From Termitomyces sp. T153 (Eukaryota > Basidiomycota > Agaricomycetes > Agaricales > Lyophyllaceae): a DNA stretch of 64,000 nucleotides. The number at the start of each line of letters is the position of its first letter. Within the stretch, counting starts at the first letter, position 1. Location: assembly GCA_018296165.2 (NCBI GenBank), contig JACKQL020000017.1:372001-436000 (forward strand), given 5' to 3'. Shown here one piece after another: positions 43,261 to 55,000 of this stretch. Position numbers and translations under genes: made by a program. A model generated the notes under the pieces. It was not told where the DNA came from and did not search any database. It saw only the letters and a program-made list of their open reading frames with translations.

Positions 43261-44543
43261 AAAAATGTATGCAGAGGAAGCAGCATTGAATATTTGGGAT
43301 ACCAGTGATTCCAGATTGGTTGGGAGAGGGGGTTGAAGTACTGGCAGTGGGGGTCTGGAGTTGTCTGGCATTGTGGTCTTTACATCAACTTCTAGGGTTT
43401 TTTGGGGGGCACCTTTGGAGTGTGTTCAAGGAGGCTGGGGCAGAGGTGCATTTTCCTTCCTTCTCTTGGCCATCTTGAGAGTTGGGAATCCTTTTTGTTG
43501 CTCTAGAGCTGCTGGAGTCAGGTTAGAGGCATTAGAGCCCTAGAGGACTGGAGAGGGAGAGGGCATTTGCCAAGGTGTTATTCATGCTTGGGTACTTTGT
43601 TGCAGAGCTTGTCCAGTCAAATGTTGGGTGGAGTTGACAGCTGAGAGTAGTCTTAGCTGATTCTGGAGGTTGGGTTTGAGGTTGGAGGTGGGGTGCTGAT
43701 CTTGGAATCTTGATTCATTTTTGTGGAGGATGGGGGTTGTCAGGGTTGGGGGTTGATTCCAATAATGGCAGGGCTTGTTTCAGAGAGTTGATGTTCTTGG
43801 GATTGGTTGATTGAGGTGCAAAGGGTCTGAACTGTTTGCTGGCAAAGTATTGAAGGCTTGTACTGTCAACATGGGTGGAGGGGGCTTTATTGGGAGTCAT
43901 TGAGTTGGATATTGGTGATGTGTGGACTTTGACAGAGCTGTGCAATTATTCCAGCTGGGGTGAGATTGGGCCAGTGGGTTTGGGGTTTGGTTGGCAGAGC
44001 CAAGGGAAGTCAGTAGTGGAGGGCAGGTGTGCTTGACTAGGTGGCTGATGGATGGAGGTTTTGTTGTTCTTTGTCAACAGGGAGGATAGCTTGCTCTTAT
44101 GCAGTGAGTGATTGCTCCAGTGGGGGATAGTGTTGTTGGAGAACTTGGGGAGAGTGGTGTTGGTGAGGTGCCAGAAAAGTCATTGAACAATTGATTGATT
44201 ATTGCCAGGGGTTGGTTGAAGATAGGATTGGTGGTGTTGTGGTTGACCTTAGTAAGAGGCAGAGCTGGTGAGGAAGGAGGAAGAGGTGTGGAAAGGGATG
44301 GTGCAAAAGTAATGCAATGAGAGTTGAGCTGGGAGGGTGTCCATAGAGAGAGCCATTGTGTGGAGGAGTGACCAGGGCAGAAGGGACATTGACATTGGAT
44401 CCATAACTCAATGTGCCTTGGCAATTGGGATAAGGCAGAATGAATCATAGCAAGTCTCAGGTATGGACCAACTAAGGACATCAAGAGTTCTGGCAGGAGG
44501 ATACATGGAGTTAATTGCAAACATCACAAATAGGGTAAGGGGG

Positions 44544-44556
44544 AGTGTTGATATTA
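44544..44556 (-). other. primer-binding site of A2
   Basis: Minus-strand TAATATCAACACT. It complements AGTCTTGATATTA (complement 45193-45205 in its 5' LTR) at 12 of 13 positions. Relative to A1, the LTR has T for G and the primer site A for C at the paired position. Confidence 0.75.
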
Positions 44557-45707
44557 TGTCAGGTTCTGCTAATCATGGGGGCTCAGCTTGACTGGGTGAG
44601 TCCTTACTAGGTTGATGCAACATCCTGCACTGATAACCAAATGCTTTGGAGAGGTCCAGACTTCAGATACTTGCAAGGGTAAGCCAAAGAGAGTGGTCTG
44701 AGCAAGTTTGAAGTAGTCCAGGGAAGTCTCAGACAAGGTACAAGGAAGGTTTGGGCTTGAGGAAGTTCTGGGTACAAGTCTGGAGGCAAGTATTGATGAT
44801 GTGGAGCAAATAGGGGCTATGCAAGTGATGGGAATGGGGCTGGAGTTTGATGGAAGATCAGTGAATGTTGATGGGTTTTGGAGTCAAGCAAATAGCAAGG
44901 TCCAAAGTTGGTTAAGAGTGTTTGAGAGGTTATGATTGTAAGCACAGAGTTTGTAATGGCATCAGAGTTGAAGGGGACTTGAACACAACAAAGGAAATAT
45001 AGACAAGTGAGAGGAAACAGAGTTGAGGTGAGATTGAGATGAGAACAAGAATAGATTGAAGTGGAGATATGAAATGATAATGAGGCAATAACAGAGATAG
45101 AGATGAGACAAGATTGGGAGACTGAGATAAGAGAAAACATAACAAGAGACATGAAACACAAGAGACAAACAATCAAAACATGGTAATGTAAGTAATATCA
45201 AGACTATAGTATGCAATACTACTCTATGACTTATATACAAACTACTGGGCAGCTCTGCGGACAGCAGGTCTGGTAGCAGGGTTTATTGGGGCTGTGCAGA
45301 GTTGACAGGTGTTGGTTGTGATCAGAGGGTGGGCCACAGTAATATACTGTTGGGATTATACTGATGGGATTAGATGGGAATGTGGACCACCCTAGGGTCA
45401 TCATTGTGATGCTCTGGAGCTGGTTGGGTAAATCAGAGTGACAGACCAGTGATGTATGCCAGCATCAGGAACAGTGGAGGAGAGTTTCAGGGGCCTAGGA
45501 GAGGCAGGGGAAGCATCAAAGACTGTGGAGAACATATTGGAGTTAGCCAGGGAGCTGTCAGAGTTTGCCTAAGAAGCATTGGGGTTACCCAGAGTGAGTG
45601 CTATGGGTGAATGAGGGTTGGGGGAGTTCAAGAGAGTGTTGGGGGGAACTCCAGAGCATGAGGTGGCTAGGAATGAGGGTCTGGGGTTTCAGGAGTGGGT
45701 CATGACA
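44557..45707 (-). repeat. 5' LTR of A2
   Basis: 1151 bp family A LTR, minus orientation, with TATA at about 45228-45235 and the transcript-start 13-mer at complement 45193-45205. Confidence 0.9.
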
Positions 45708-46727
45708 ATTGCTGTCAGAAAGCATCAACATCCATTGGGACTCCTTGGAGTAGGGAGCACAAGGAGGCAACATGGGATGGAAGGGGAAGAGTTGCACCTG
45801 CTTGTGGGGCTGCTAGAGCAGGCATGGAAGGGGGAGCTCAGGGAGTAAACCTGCCACAAGAGAAAGGAAACATCAAGGGTTGTGTCTGCCACAGCTCACA
45901 TTGCAGTCCCATCAACTGCCATTGCTCATGTGCCACATTGTACCAAGTATTGACATGCTCATCATTTGGGTGCTCCTCAGCCATACTATGAATACAATTT
46001 ATGAGAGAGGAGTGGAGTCCATCACAGGAGGTGAGGCAGAGTTGCAGACCATCTAGATAGCTAGCCTGTTTAATTAAGGCATAGAAAGAGTTGATGTACT
46101 TGTCCAGTGACTACTTTCCCTGACCATACTAGGTTCAGTCTCAAAGGGAAAGAGCTGCAGTCTTGGTGGAGTCAAGGAGAATGAATTCAGCTCAGAACTC
46201 TTTCTCAATCTCCATCCAGCCAGACAAACTCTCAACTTTTCCTGGCATCAAAAAATGCACAGTGTGTAGGTCAAGGCTCAGCCTGCCTTCATGTAGGAGA
46301 CAACCCAGGCAATTTTCAAGGTGTCAGAGGTGAAGGTTTTACCACTCAACTGGATATAAATGATGCAAGACTGGAAGAAACATTCTCCAACTCTACAGTC
46401 CCCATCAAATACATTAGGGAGTGCAAGGCAAGGAAGTTTAGAGCAGAGTGTTAAAACCTCTGAGCTAGGTGCAGGAGAGAACCTTGCTGCAGCTGCTGGG
46501 GGTCCAGGTGGAGGAGTAGGAGCAAGGAAGAGACATTTTAGGAGGGCCTGGAGAGAGAGGGACACTGCTTCAGTGGTTTTATGGAACCTGGTGAGTTCAG
46601 TGGTGTAGGAGGTAAGAGAGGTTTGAGTAAATTGAACCTGTGTCTCAAGGGACAGAAAATGACTTCAGGCATCATCCTGGGGGCTTGAAGCATCAGGGTG
46701 AGGTGCTGGAGGGGTTAGTTTAGTCAT
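45708..46727 (-). pseudogene. B3 gag, N-terminal and middle part
   Basis: Minus strand from ATG at 46727: MTKLTPPAPHPDASSPQDDA, a helical stretch (SLETQVQFTQTSLTSYTTEL), then the gag core LPNVFDGDCRVGECFFQSCI, IYIQLSGKTFTSDTLKIAWV, VSYMKAG. Decayed frames continue to 45708 (ending GVPMDVDA), where A2 is inserted; the zinc knuckle follows at 36839. Stops are numerous. Confidence 0.82.
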
Positions 46728-46829
46728 GGGAGGAGTACAGGGGGCACTAAGACACTAGTGGAGAAGAAACCTTTTGAGGAACCAAGTAGAAACTTAGTCA
46801 ATCAAAAAGAGGGCTCCCAAACTAAATCT

Positions 46830-46842
46830 TTAGACTTGTTCT
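46830..46842 (-). other. primer-binding site of B3 (self-priming type)
   Basis: Minus-strand AGAACAAGTCTAA, two bases inside the inferred LTR end (CCCTTACA). It is an exact 13-nt complement of TTAGACTTGTTCT at complement 46970-46982 in the LTR. A TAAATTTT (weak TATA-like) lies 31 bases upstream of that 13-mer on the transcript strand. Confidence 0.7.
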
Positions 46843-46844
46843 GC

Positions 46845-47391
46845 TGTAAGGGCACCTCTCGAGGCTGTGGCTCAATTACACAACTGGCAGAGGGAGATCC
46901 AAAGTCTATTCAGTATTTATGAGAAGTTCTAGAGTTCTAGCTACACATCTAGCAGAGGGAGATCCAAAGAGAACAAGTCTAAGGATCTCCAATGCCAGTG
47001 TTCAGAAAATTTACTCTAGAGCTTCTGGAAAAAAGCAGCCATCAACAACCAAATCTGAAGTCTAAACAAAAGGTGGAAATCCATTGTAAATGGCCTCAAT
47101 CTTCAGACTGCCAGCACATAACCACATGCAAATATGACCAAAAGATAGCCCTTGGTTGAAAGTACCTGTGATTTAAAAATGGAAGGCCTACAATGAGTGA
47201 ATGCAGGAAACAATCCAGGGGTCTAGTGAGAGGCCATATGAAGGGAGCAACACTTGTTGGAATTATGGACAGAGAACCAGTGCAGCCTGAGGGCTAGAAC
47301 CAGAACCAGCAAATAGAGAAACCAAAGATGAATAAAGGAAAACTATAAGGAGGGAGAACAGGACAGAAGGGGAATGGGACATCCCCTGACA
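46845..47391 (-). repeat. 5' LTR of B3
   Basis: 547 bp, TGTCAGGGGATG...GCCCTTACA on the minus strand. The outer end is confirmed by the 3' LTR. The inner end is inferred from the CA terminus and the adjacent primer-binding site, since the 3' LTR is truncated. Confidence 0.75.
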
Positions 47392-47439
47392 CTTATGATG
47401 CTGCTGGAGTATATTAAGATGAATAGTTCTGAGGTTCAG

Positions 47440-47960
47440 GGCATGAATTTGTCCTTCTCAGAGTGGGAGTTAATGGTCCAGAGACAGCATAGAGGGTTGG
47501 GCTGGCTGCTGGCTCATTAGTAGAGTTGCCTTTTGATGGTTGTATTGAGCAGAGAAGGGTCCAGAGATGGATTTGTCCCTTCCCAAAGTGAAGCCAGCAA
47601 TATAGAGGCAGCTCATGGGTTAGTGGGGTGCTGGTTTGTTGGCAGAATTATTCTTTGAAGGTTATGGTGCATGGGGGGTCCAGAAGTGTGTTTCATAGAT
47701 TGTGTCTTCTTTGGAGTAAGAGCTAGTAGTTCAGGGTTAGTGTGAGGGGCTGAGAGATTGCTGGCTCATCAATAGAGTTGTCTTTGGAGTTTCTGTTGGG
47801 TGGAAAAAGGAGTCCAGAGGTGCACTTCATCAGCCTGTTCTTCTCAGGGCAGGAACCAGAGGCCTGGAGACAGTATAAGGGGTGGCTTGGGAATCAGCTT
47901 GTTGGCAAAGTGGTGTTAGAGGTTGTGCTGAGTGAAGAGAGTCCAGAGTTGTTGATGAAT
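47440..47960. repeat. tandem repeat in A3, four units of about 130 bp
   Basis: Units start near 47452, 47575, 47705 and 47838. Shared blocks are GTCCYTCYCARAGTG-like, CCAGAGACAGCATAGAGGG and GCTGGCTCATYARTAGAGTTG-like. Units are 123-133 bp and diverged. Confidence 0.7.
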
Positions 47961-50867
47961 TCCTTTCCATTCAAATTAGCACAACATGTAAATGCTTAAA
48001 GGGATTTACCACTGGGGGATGGGAGGTATTCTGCCCAGCCTAACACAACTTTTCTGGGCATCTGTTGGGCTTCCAGCATTGGGTTTTTGTGCCAAGTTGA
48101 TTGGGATGTTGACAGGTGGTGAAGTTGTATTGGGTGAGGGTGGAGTTGTTTTAGAATGTGGTGGGCATGTTCCAGTTGTTGCCCTGAGAGTTCAAGTGGG
48201 TCAAACTGTTGTCCAAGTATACACAAGCATTGTTCATGTTGTAGAAGAGGTTGTCCATGGATACTGAAGGATGGCAGGAAAGCTGGTCATTCCCAGGGCA
48301 TCACTGGGTACTTAAGAGGGTCATGGTAAATGTGGAGGGCAGTCTTCCATTCATGTTCTGGAACAGTCCAAACATCATTGTAGTACTTCTTTTGAGGACT
48401 TTGTTGAGTCCCTAATAGTTGGTGCAGGGTCAAAGAGACTATTTGTTTCTCTTGGCAGCTGGGTTTGTAACTCTGGTAGCAGAGATTGGGGCACATGATG
48501 CCTTGCTGAGCATGTGGTGAGGTGGTGTTTTGTAGGTCCAGAGTTTGATTTTTAACAGGTAATAGATCTTGCCAAAGGATGGGAGTGGTCTTCTTCAAGT
48601 TCAACTCTATGGAGAGTGTAGAGGGGGTGCCTTATGCTTCTCTTAGAGAGTATATCAGCAACTTGATGGTACTCCATGGAAACTACTTCATATGGGATTT
48701 GCTCTTCTGTTGCTTTTCTGTTGCTCTGGTGAGGTGATCCCTGCATGTAGACATTCCTCTGGCAAGGTCAGAGTGAGTGGTAGTTGATAGGCAGGGGTTC
48801 TGTCTTATGGAATGTGTGCAGCAAGGATAGTACTGTAGGTTTGGTATTGGGGGTTTTCATATTGGTGGGGTTGGGGGTTGAAGTCAAGGTGGTGGGGTCT
48901 GGAGTTGTGGCACCAGAGTCTGGAGTTGTGTGGTAGAGCCCAGGATTGCCTGGAGTTGTGAGTTAGGGCACTTTGGGTCTTTATATCAATTCTGCAAGAT
49001 AGTGGGGGAAGCCTTGGAGGGGCATCCAAGGGAAAAGATGTATGTCTTTAATACTAAGGATCTCTAGAAACAGTTGAGGATTGGAGTGGTGGTGGGGTTT
49101 GGAGTTGTGATGGTGGGGTCCAGAGCTACCTAGAGTTGTTGGTTGTTTTTAAATCAATTAAGCAGGGAAGCCTTCAAGGTCTATTCTGAGGGGGCCAGAG
49201 TGTGGGTGCATTTTCAGTTGTCAAGGCTTCCAAGTTGAGGTAATTGAGTGTTGAGGTTGTGATGGTGGGGTCTGGAGCAGGGTAGAGGGAGTCCTTGCTT
49301 CCTTCAAAGAATATGTCAGCAAATTCATAATACTCTGGAGAATTACTTCATATCAAATTTCTTTCTTCTGTTCCTTGTGTCTAGCAGAGTAGTTCCTGCA
49401 CTTGAGTGTTCTCTTGGTAAGGATGGCATGATTTGTAGTCAACAGGCAGGAGTTCCATCTTGTAAAATGTGTATGGAGGGGTAGCACTGATAATCTGGAA
49501 GCCTAGAGTTCTGGGTCAATGGTGGAGGATGTTGAAGTAGTGGTGGCAGGGTCCAGAGTTGAGTAGGATGTCCAGGGCCATCTGGCATTGTTGGTCAGGG
49601 TACTGTGGTCCTTATACCATTTTCTGGGGAGAAGCCATTGAGATTTGTTGAAGGGAGGCTGGGGCAAAGGTGCATTTTCCTTCCTTTCTTGGCTGTCTGG
49701 AGGAGTGGGGAGGAAGTTTTGGTTGCTCTGGAGCTGCTGGAGTTGGGTTAGAGATGTTGGAGTCTTAGGAGACTGGAGGTAGGAGGAAAGGAAGTTGTGG
49801 GAGTTGTATCCAAGCTTGGAAATTTTATGGCAGGGCTTTTCCATTTGTATGTTGGGTGGGGTCAACATCTTGGTAACCAGAGTAGTTCTAGTTGGCTCCA
49901 GAGGTTGGATTCAGGGTTGGGTGATGGAGTGCTAGTCTTGGAATCTTGAATCATCATTGAGGAGAGGGAGGTTGTTAGGGCAGGAGGTGATTCAATGAAG
50001 GTGGGGCTTGTATTAGAGAGTTGGAGTCCTGGGGATTGGTTGAGGAGGTTGCATAGAGTTTGAATTGTTTGATGGTAAAGTATCAGAGGCTTTTGCTATT
50101 GATGTGGATCAAGACAGGAACTGTCAGAGAGTCATTGGGTTGAATATTGGTGATGTGCAGACTTGAATGGGACTGTAAGGGGTCCAGGGGATGTTGGTAT
50201 TGTCTTTTGGGCCCCTAGGAAAAGGTGATGCATTAAGGGGAGCTGGTCTGGAGTCAGGTGGTTATTCTGGTTGGGGTGGAAAAGTGGGGTTGGGCCAGTA
50301 GGTTTGGGAACTAGTTGGTGGAGCCAGGAGAAGCCAGGAGTGAGAGGGCAGAGGTGTGTGGCTAGGTAGCTGGTAGTCAGAGGTCTTGTCATTGTCTGTT
50401 GGTGAGAATAGTTTGCCCTCATGCAGCAAGTAATTGTCTCTGGCAGGAGTTGTATTGCTGTTAGAGAACTTGGGAGGTAGTGGTGGTGAGATGCCAGAGG
50501 AGTTGTCAAGCAATCAATTGATCATTGCCAGAGGTTTGCTGGTGGTGTCATTGGTGGTGTTATAGTTGATATTAGTAGGAGTGGAGCTGGTGGAGGAGGG
50601 GAGAGGGGTGCAAGGGAGGAAGGTACATGAGGAGTGCAATGGGGGATAGGCTGGGAGGGTGTCCAGAGAGAAAACCATTGTAGGGGATGTGACCAGGGTG
50701 GAGGAGATGTTAGTGTCTGATGTGCAACTTAATGTGCCTCCACAATCAGGGCAAGACAGGGCAAGGCATAGTAGGTTTTAGGTACTGGATCACCATAGAC
50801 ATCAGCTAGACTTCTGGCAGAAGTGTATGTGGGGTTAATTGCAGTCATCAAGAATGGGGTAAGGAGG

Positions 50868-50880
50868 AGTCTTGATATTA
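50868..50880 (-). other. primer-binding site of A3
   Basis: Minus-strand TAATATCAAGACT, directly inside the 5' LTR. Complementary to the LTR 13-mer AGTCTTGATGTTA (complement 51509-51521) at 12 of 13 positions; the exception allows a G-U pair in RNA. Confidence 0.75.
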
Positions 50881-52018
50881 TGTCAGGTTCCACTGACCAT
50901 AAGGGCTCAGCTTAACTAGGCAAGTCCTTACTAGGCAGACACAACATTCTGCACTTATAACCTAGCATTCTGGAGAGGTCTGGACTTCAGATACTTGCAA
51001 GGATAAGCCAAGGAAAGCAGTCTGAGCAAGTCTGGAGTGGTCCAGAGAAGTCTAAGACAAGGTACAAGGAAGGGTTGGGCTTGAGAAAGACTCAGGTACA
51101 AGTCTGGAGGTGAGTATTGAAGGTATGGGCAAATGGAGGCTACATGAGTAATGGGAGTGGGGCCAGAGTTTGATGGGGGATCAATGAATGTTGATGGGTT
51201 CTAGGGCTGAGTGTAAAGCAAGGTCTGGAGTTGGTTATGAATGTTGGAGATTTGTAATCATAAGTGTGGAGTTCATAATGGTATTAGAGTTGAAGGGAAC
51301 TTAGGCATGATAAAGAAAATGGAGACAGATGAGACAAGACAGAGTTGAGGTGAGATTGAAATGAGAAGAAATGAAGTTACTTGAGATGAAGTTACAAGAT
51401 GATAATGAGACAATGGAGACAAGAATAGAGACAAGATAAGACTGGGAGACTGAAATAAGAGGAAACATAACAAGAAACACAAAACACAAAGAAATCAAGT
51501 AAGCAACATTAACATCAAGACTAGAGTATGAGATGCTAATCTACAACTTATATACCAGCTACTAGAACTCCTCCAGGAATAGCAGGTCTGACAGCGGAGC
51601 TTGTCAGGGCCACACAGAGTTGATGAGTATTGGTTACAATTGGTTGGTGGGCTGCAGTGATATACTGATGGAATCAGATGGGAATGCAGGCTGCCCCAGA
51701 GTCATTGTGATGTTCCAGACTCTGGTTGGGTAAGCTGTGGTGCAAGTCAGTGATGTATGCTAGGGTCAGTAATAGTATTGGGGGGGGGGGGGAGTTCTAT
51801 AGGCTTAGGAGGGGAAGAGGAAGCATTGGGGCCTGCAGGGAATGCATTAGGGTTTGCCAGGAGGCCATCAGGGTTTGCTGGAGAAGCATTGGAGTTAGCC
51901 AGGGTGGGTGCTGTGGGTGGACAAAGGTTGGGTGAGTCAAGGGGGTGTTGGAAGAGGATCCCCAGAGATGTGCAGTGGCTTGGAGAGAGGTCCAGAGGGC
52001 TGGGAACAGATTGTGATA
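50881..52018 (-). repeat. 5' LTR of A3
   Basis: 1138 bp family A LTR, minus orientation. The outer terminus has decayed (GTGATA instead of ATGACA). Includes a run of 13 G at about 51779-51791. Confidence 0.82.
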
Positions 52019-55000
52019 GTCATGTGTTTTGAACTTTTGCCATCCACTTATGGTGGTCACTAGAGCTGCAAGAAAGATGGACATGGCAATATGTAATATG
52101 GTATAATTAGATCTGAATATATTTTTATAAATGCATGTTTAAGCAAAAAATTGTATAGACAAGTCTTGAAAACAGAGCTAGATCTTGTACATGCTGTGCT
52201 CTGCAACAGCTCATACCAGCTTGTATGGTCACACAATAGAGTCTTCACACAATGAGAAAATGGAAGTCAGCTCTAGTATTGTAAAGAACTGTCAACTAAG
52301 TACATCAAGCAAGTTTATATATATGAGCCAAGTAATATATCAAAAGAGGTGTGTTGGTACAAGATAGGAGTCAAGGGCATTTTAAGTAAAGTCCTAAGTA
52401 ACTGAGAATCAGTCACAGTTGCTATACAAAGTCTGCCATCTAAATTGTGCATATGCAAAAGCAGGTCCAGTGAGACCTCCATTGAGCTCTGTAATTTCAT
52501 CATTATCTGATATATCTTTCACAATTGGAAAGTATGGGTCTAGGGGATGGTTCATTGATGATGCAACCTTGTGCTCTAATACATCAGGTAGACTTTGAGT
52601 GACTCAGGTTCAGATAAAGTGCAGGTTGCCATGCAAGTTTTTCATGTTTGAGTTGAAATCCTTTTTGTAAGTAGTCATGACTATCAAAAACACACCTGAT
52701 TTTGGGCAACTGTGTAGCAAAAATAACTCAAGCCTTGCATGCTTCCTTGCCTCTTCCTTTTACACTCATTGCTCTTTGAAAAGTATGATTCTGTCTTTGG
52801 ACAAGAGTATTGTTACACTCACCTTTGACTTCTGAACTATGAGATCACTGATGCATTCAGCTTCCACACCATAGTACTCCACACTGGTACTCAATGGCCA
52901 GCCTACAAGGGTGTTCAGTGTAAAGTAGTAGTCATCAACTTTTATGTCAAGTATGCTTTTTGCAGAAGAGAAGTTGTTGACCCCAAAGATCATGATCCTA
53001 AGTTGCATAATACTAGTTTGCTGGTCCTAACATGCTGTTCATCAATGTCCAGAAGCAAACCCATTTCTATAAGCCCTCAATCAGATAGCAGACATCTATC
53101 TGGTAGCATAGGCTATCACACATTGCATCATATTATTTGCATCTAAGATCTAGAGGGACTGCTCCATGCTAATGATAGGACTCCAGTTTGAAATTTGAAT
53201 CTACATAATAAGTAAGTTGAAGAGTTGCCAGTTCAAGTGCATAGCAAGATATAAATATGCCATCAGCAGTGGTTGAAGCATGCTTTGGTAGATATTGACA
53301 TCATCATCATGGATGCCACTTCTCCTTGACTTCTTGACATGATATTTACTGGATATAGATTCTGGAAGCAAGGACATTGCCATTGGTAAGGAAAACATGC
53401 ACTGAAGTTAGAAGAAGTTAGACAACTTTAAGTCTAATGGAAACATCATTCACAAAGTATCTAACTACATAGTATGAAAAGATCTTGTCACACTATGACT
53501 AATGTTCATTGTTGTTAAAATATAGCTGGATCCATAATATATGGGATGACTCCTGGGAAAGTGGCTGTGCACCTATTATATGTGATGACTTTTTTGGATT
53601 GTGCTGAAATAAGCCTGACTAATGCTGACCAATTCTGACATAAGAATTGCCTTTTAAGGTAGTTGGCTCTTGATTCACACTTTGAATAAGAAAAAAAATG
53701 GCGTAACAAACAGCTTTGGTTGATAGAATGTGTACAATAAATTGATTGTTTTAAGATTGATATTTCAGGCAATTTTCAGCCTTTTTCAGGCATCACTTAT
53801 GTGAAATGTACTGTCTTTTAATGTACCTCTTCAAGCAACACTTCTCATGTCCCATGCCCATATTTCTTATATCAAAAAAGCCCAAGACAATGAATTTTCA
53901 TGATCAAAATGACCAAAGAAATGGCATGACATATTTCTTTGACTTTTGTGATCTTAAAACAGCCTGTAAAGGCTTCTACTTATTCTTTAGAAGGAAGAAT
54001 CTTTGCTCTAATGGACTTTTAGAGGTTTATGACATATGGTATGTTTTGACTATAAATCTGACTTGAGTTTGATTGCTGACAACTTCTGACTTGGAAGTGT
54101 ATTCTGTGATGTTAGGTGGTACCAACATTGAATTGTAAAATCAAACCAAGTGAGGCTATACTTGAACTGGAGTGCTGATAGCTGTATGCTGGCTTTCTAA
54201 TTTCCAAGTGTGTATTCTTATAACAGTAATCAGTTATCATACCTTAGAGTCAACTTATCCCTGATTATCTCCAACTTTTCCTGCTCTCAATGGCTCAATG
54301 GTATTTGACTACATTATGATAGCCTCTGGAAAAGGATGTTGAGTTTAATTTATTATGCTAATAGAACCATTGGTGAAGAGAGCATTGAAGATTGCTTTGA
54401 GATGGAAGCTTCAGAAGGTAGTATGAATATAGAATGCACAAAGTTGATAGTCCTCTGTTAAAGGACTAGAACAGGAGGTTTTTTGCTCACTACTATGATA
54501 TATATGTATGTTTGGATAGATTTGTTTGCTGATAGCTGTGGGCTAGGTCCTGTTTCTGAGGATACACAGGGTCTCTGATTTGAAGGCATATGGTTTTTGA
54601 TCAGATAATTGTAGGTCAGATATATTGAGTTGAAGTAAACAGATGAGTAATGTGTAATACATCTTGATTAGATAGAGCACATTGTCACCACTTTAGGAAA
54701 TAATCAAGTCAAAGGTCTGATTGCTAAGTATTAGTACCACTTAGTGATACCATAAATGAGATTGTAGATATCTCATTACTCAGGCTACTTTCTCTAATTT
54801 CATTCTCCTTAGTATATTTTTGTCAAAAAATTGTCATACATGCTCTTGAAGGTGTATGAGTAAAAAGGTGACAAGGTGGAGGAGACTTTGATTTATCAAT
54901 AATTCTAAATTATCAATATATTAAAGATTTATCAAATGATAAATCACTTAGAAGAGTTGGAATATTGAAAATCTAATCAGCTGAAGTGAGGTTTGGTCTG

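Larger units (their letters stand above)
36840..45707 (-). mobile_element. LTR element A2, minus strand, inserted in B3 gag
   Basis: An 8868-bp copy of family A. The 3' LTR is 36840-38224 (enlarged by an internal duplication), polypurine tract complement 38225-38238, 5' LTR 44557-45707, primer-binding site complement 44544-44556. Flanks are ATCAT and ATTGC, not identical but explainable by CpG decay of one target (see findings). It interrupts B3 gag just before the zinc knuckle. The interior holds RT remnants, 130-bp tandem repeats and the antisense gene. It is strongly CpG-depleted and older-looking than A1. Confidence 0.88.
29111..47391 (-). mobile_element. chromovirus (Ty3/gypsy) B3, minus strand, carrying nested A1' and A2
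   Basis: Reading from 47391 downwards: 5' LTR, primer-binding site, gag, (A2 insertion), CCHC knuckle, protease, reverse transcriptase, RNase H, (A1' insertion), integrase, chromodomain, polypurine tract, 3' LTR. The gene order is that of chromodomain-bearing Ty3/gypsy elements. Without the two nested elements its length is about 6.4 kb. Every ORF carries stops or missing catalytic residues. Its 5' LTR abuts the interior of A3; the other edge of the host site is lost at 29110. Confidence 0.9.
47392..52018 (-). mobile_element. LTR element A3, minus strand, truncated by B3
   Basis: Third interior copy of family A. It keeps the 5' LTR (50881-52018), primer-binding site (complement 50868-50880), gag-like ORF (about 49860-50860), two linker modules (about 49310-49440 and 48640-48790), a decayed RT stretch (48287-48604, minus strand, including WTVPEHEWKTALHIYHDPL) and tandem repeats. 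Its interior begins at 47392 directly beside the B3 5' LTR; the matching position in A2 is about 41190. The antisense gene and 3' LTR are missing. Confidence 0.88.
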
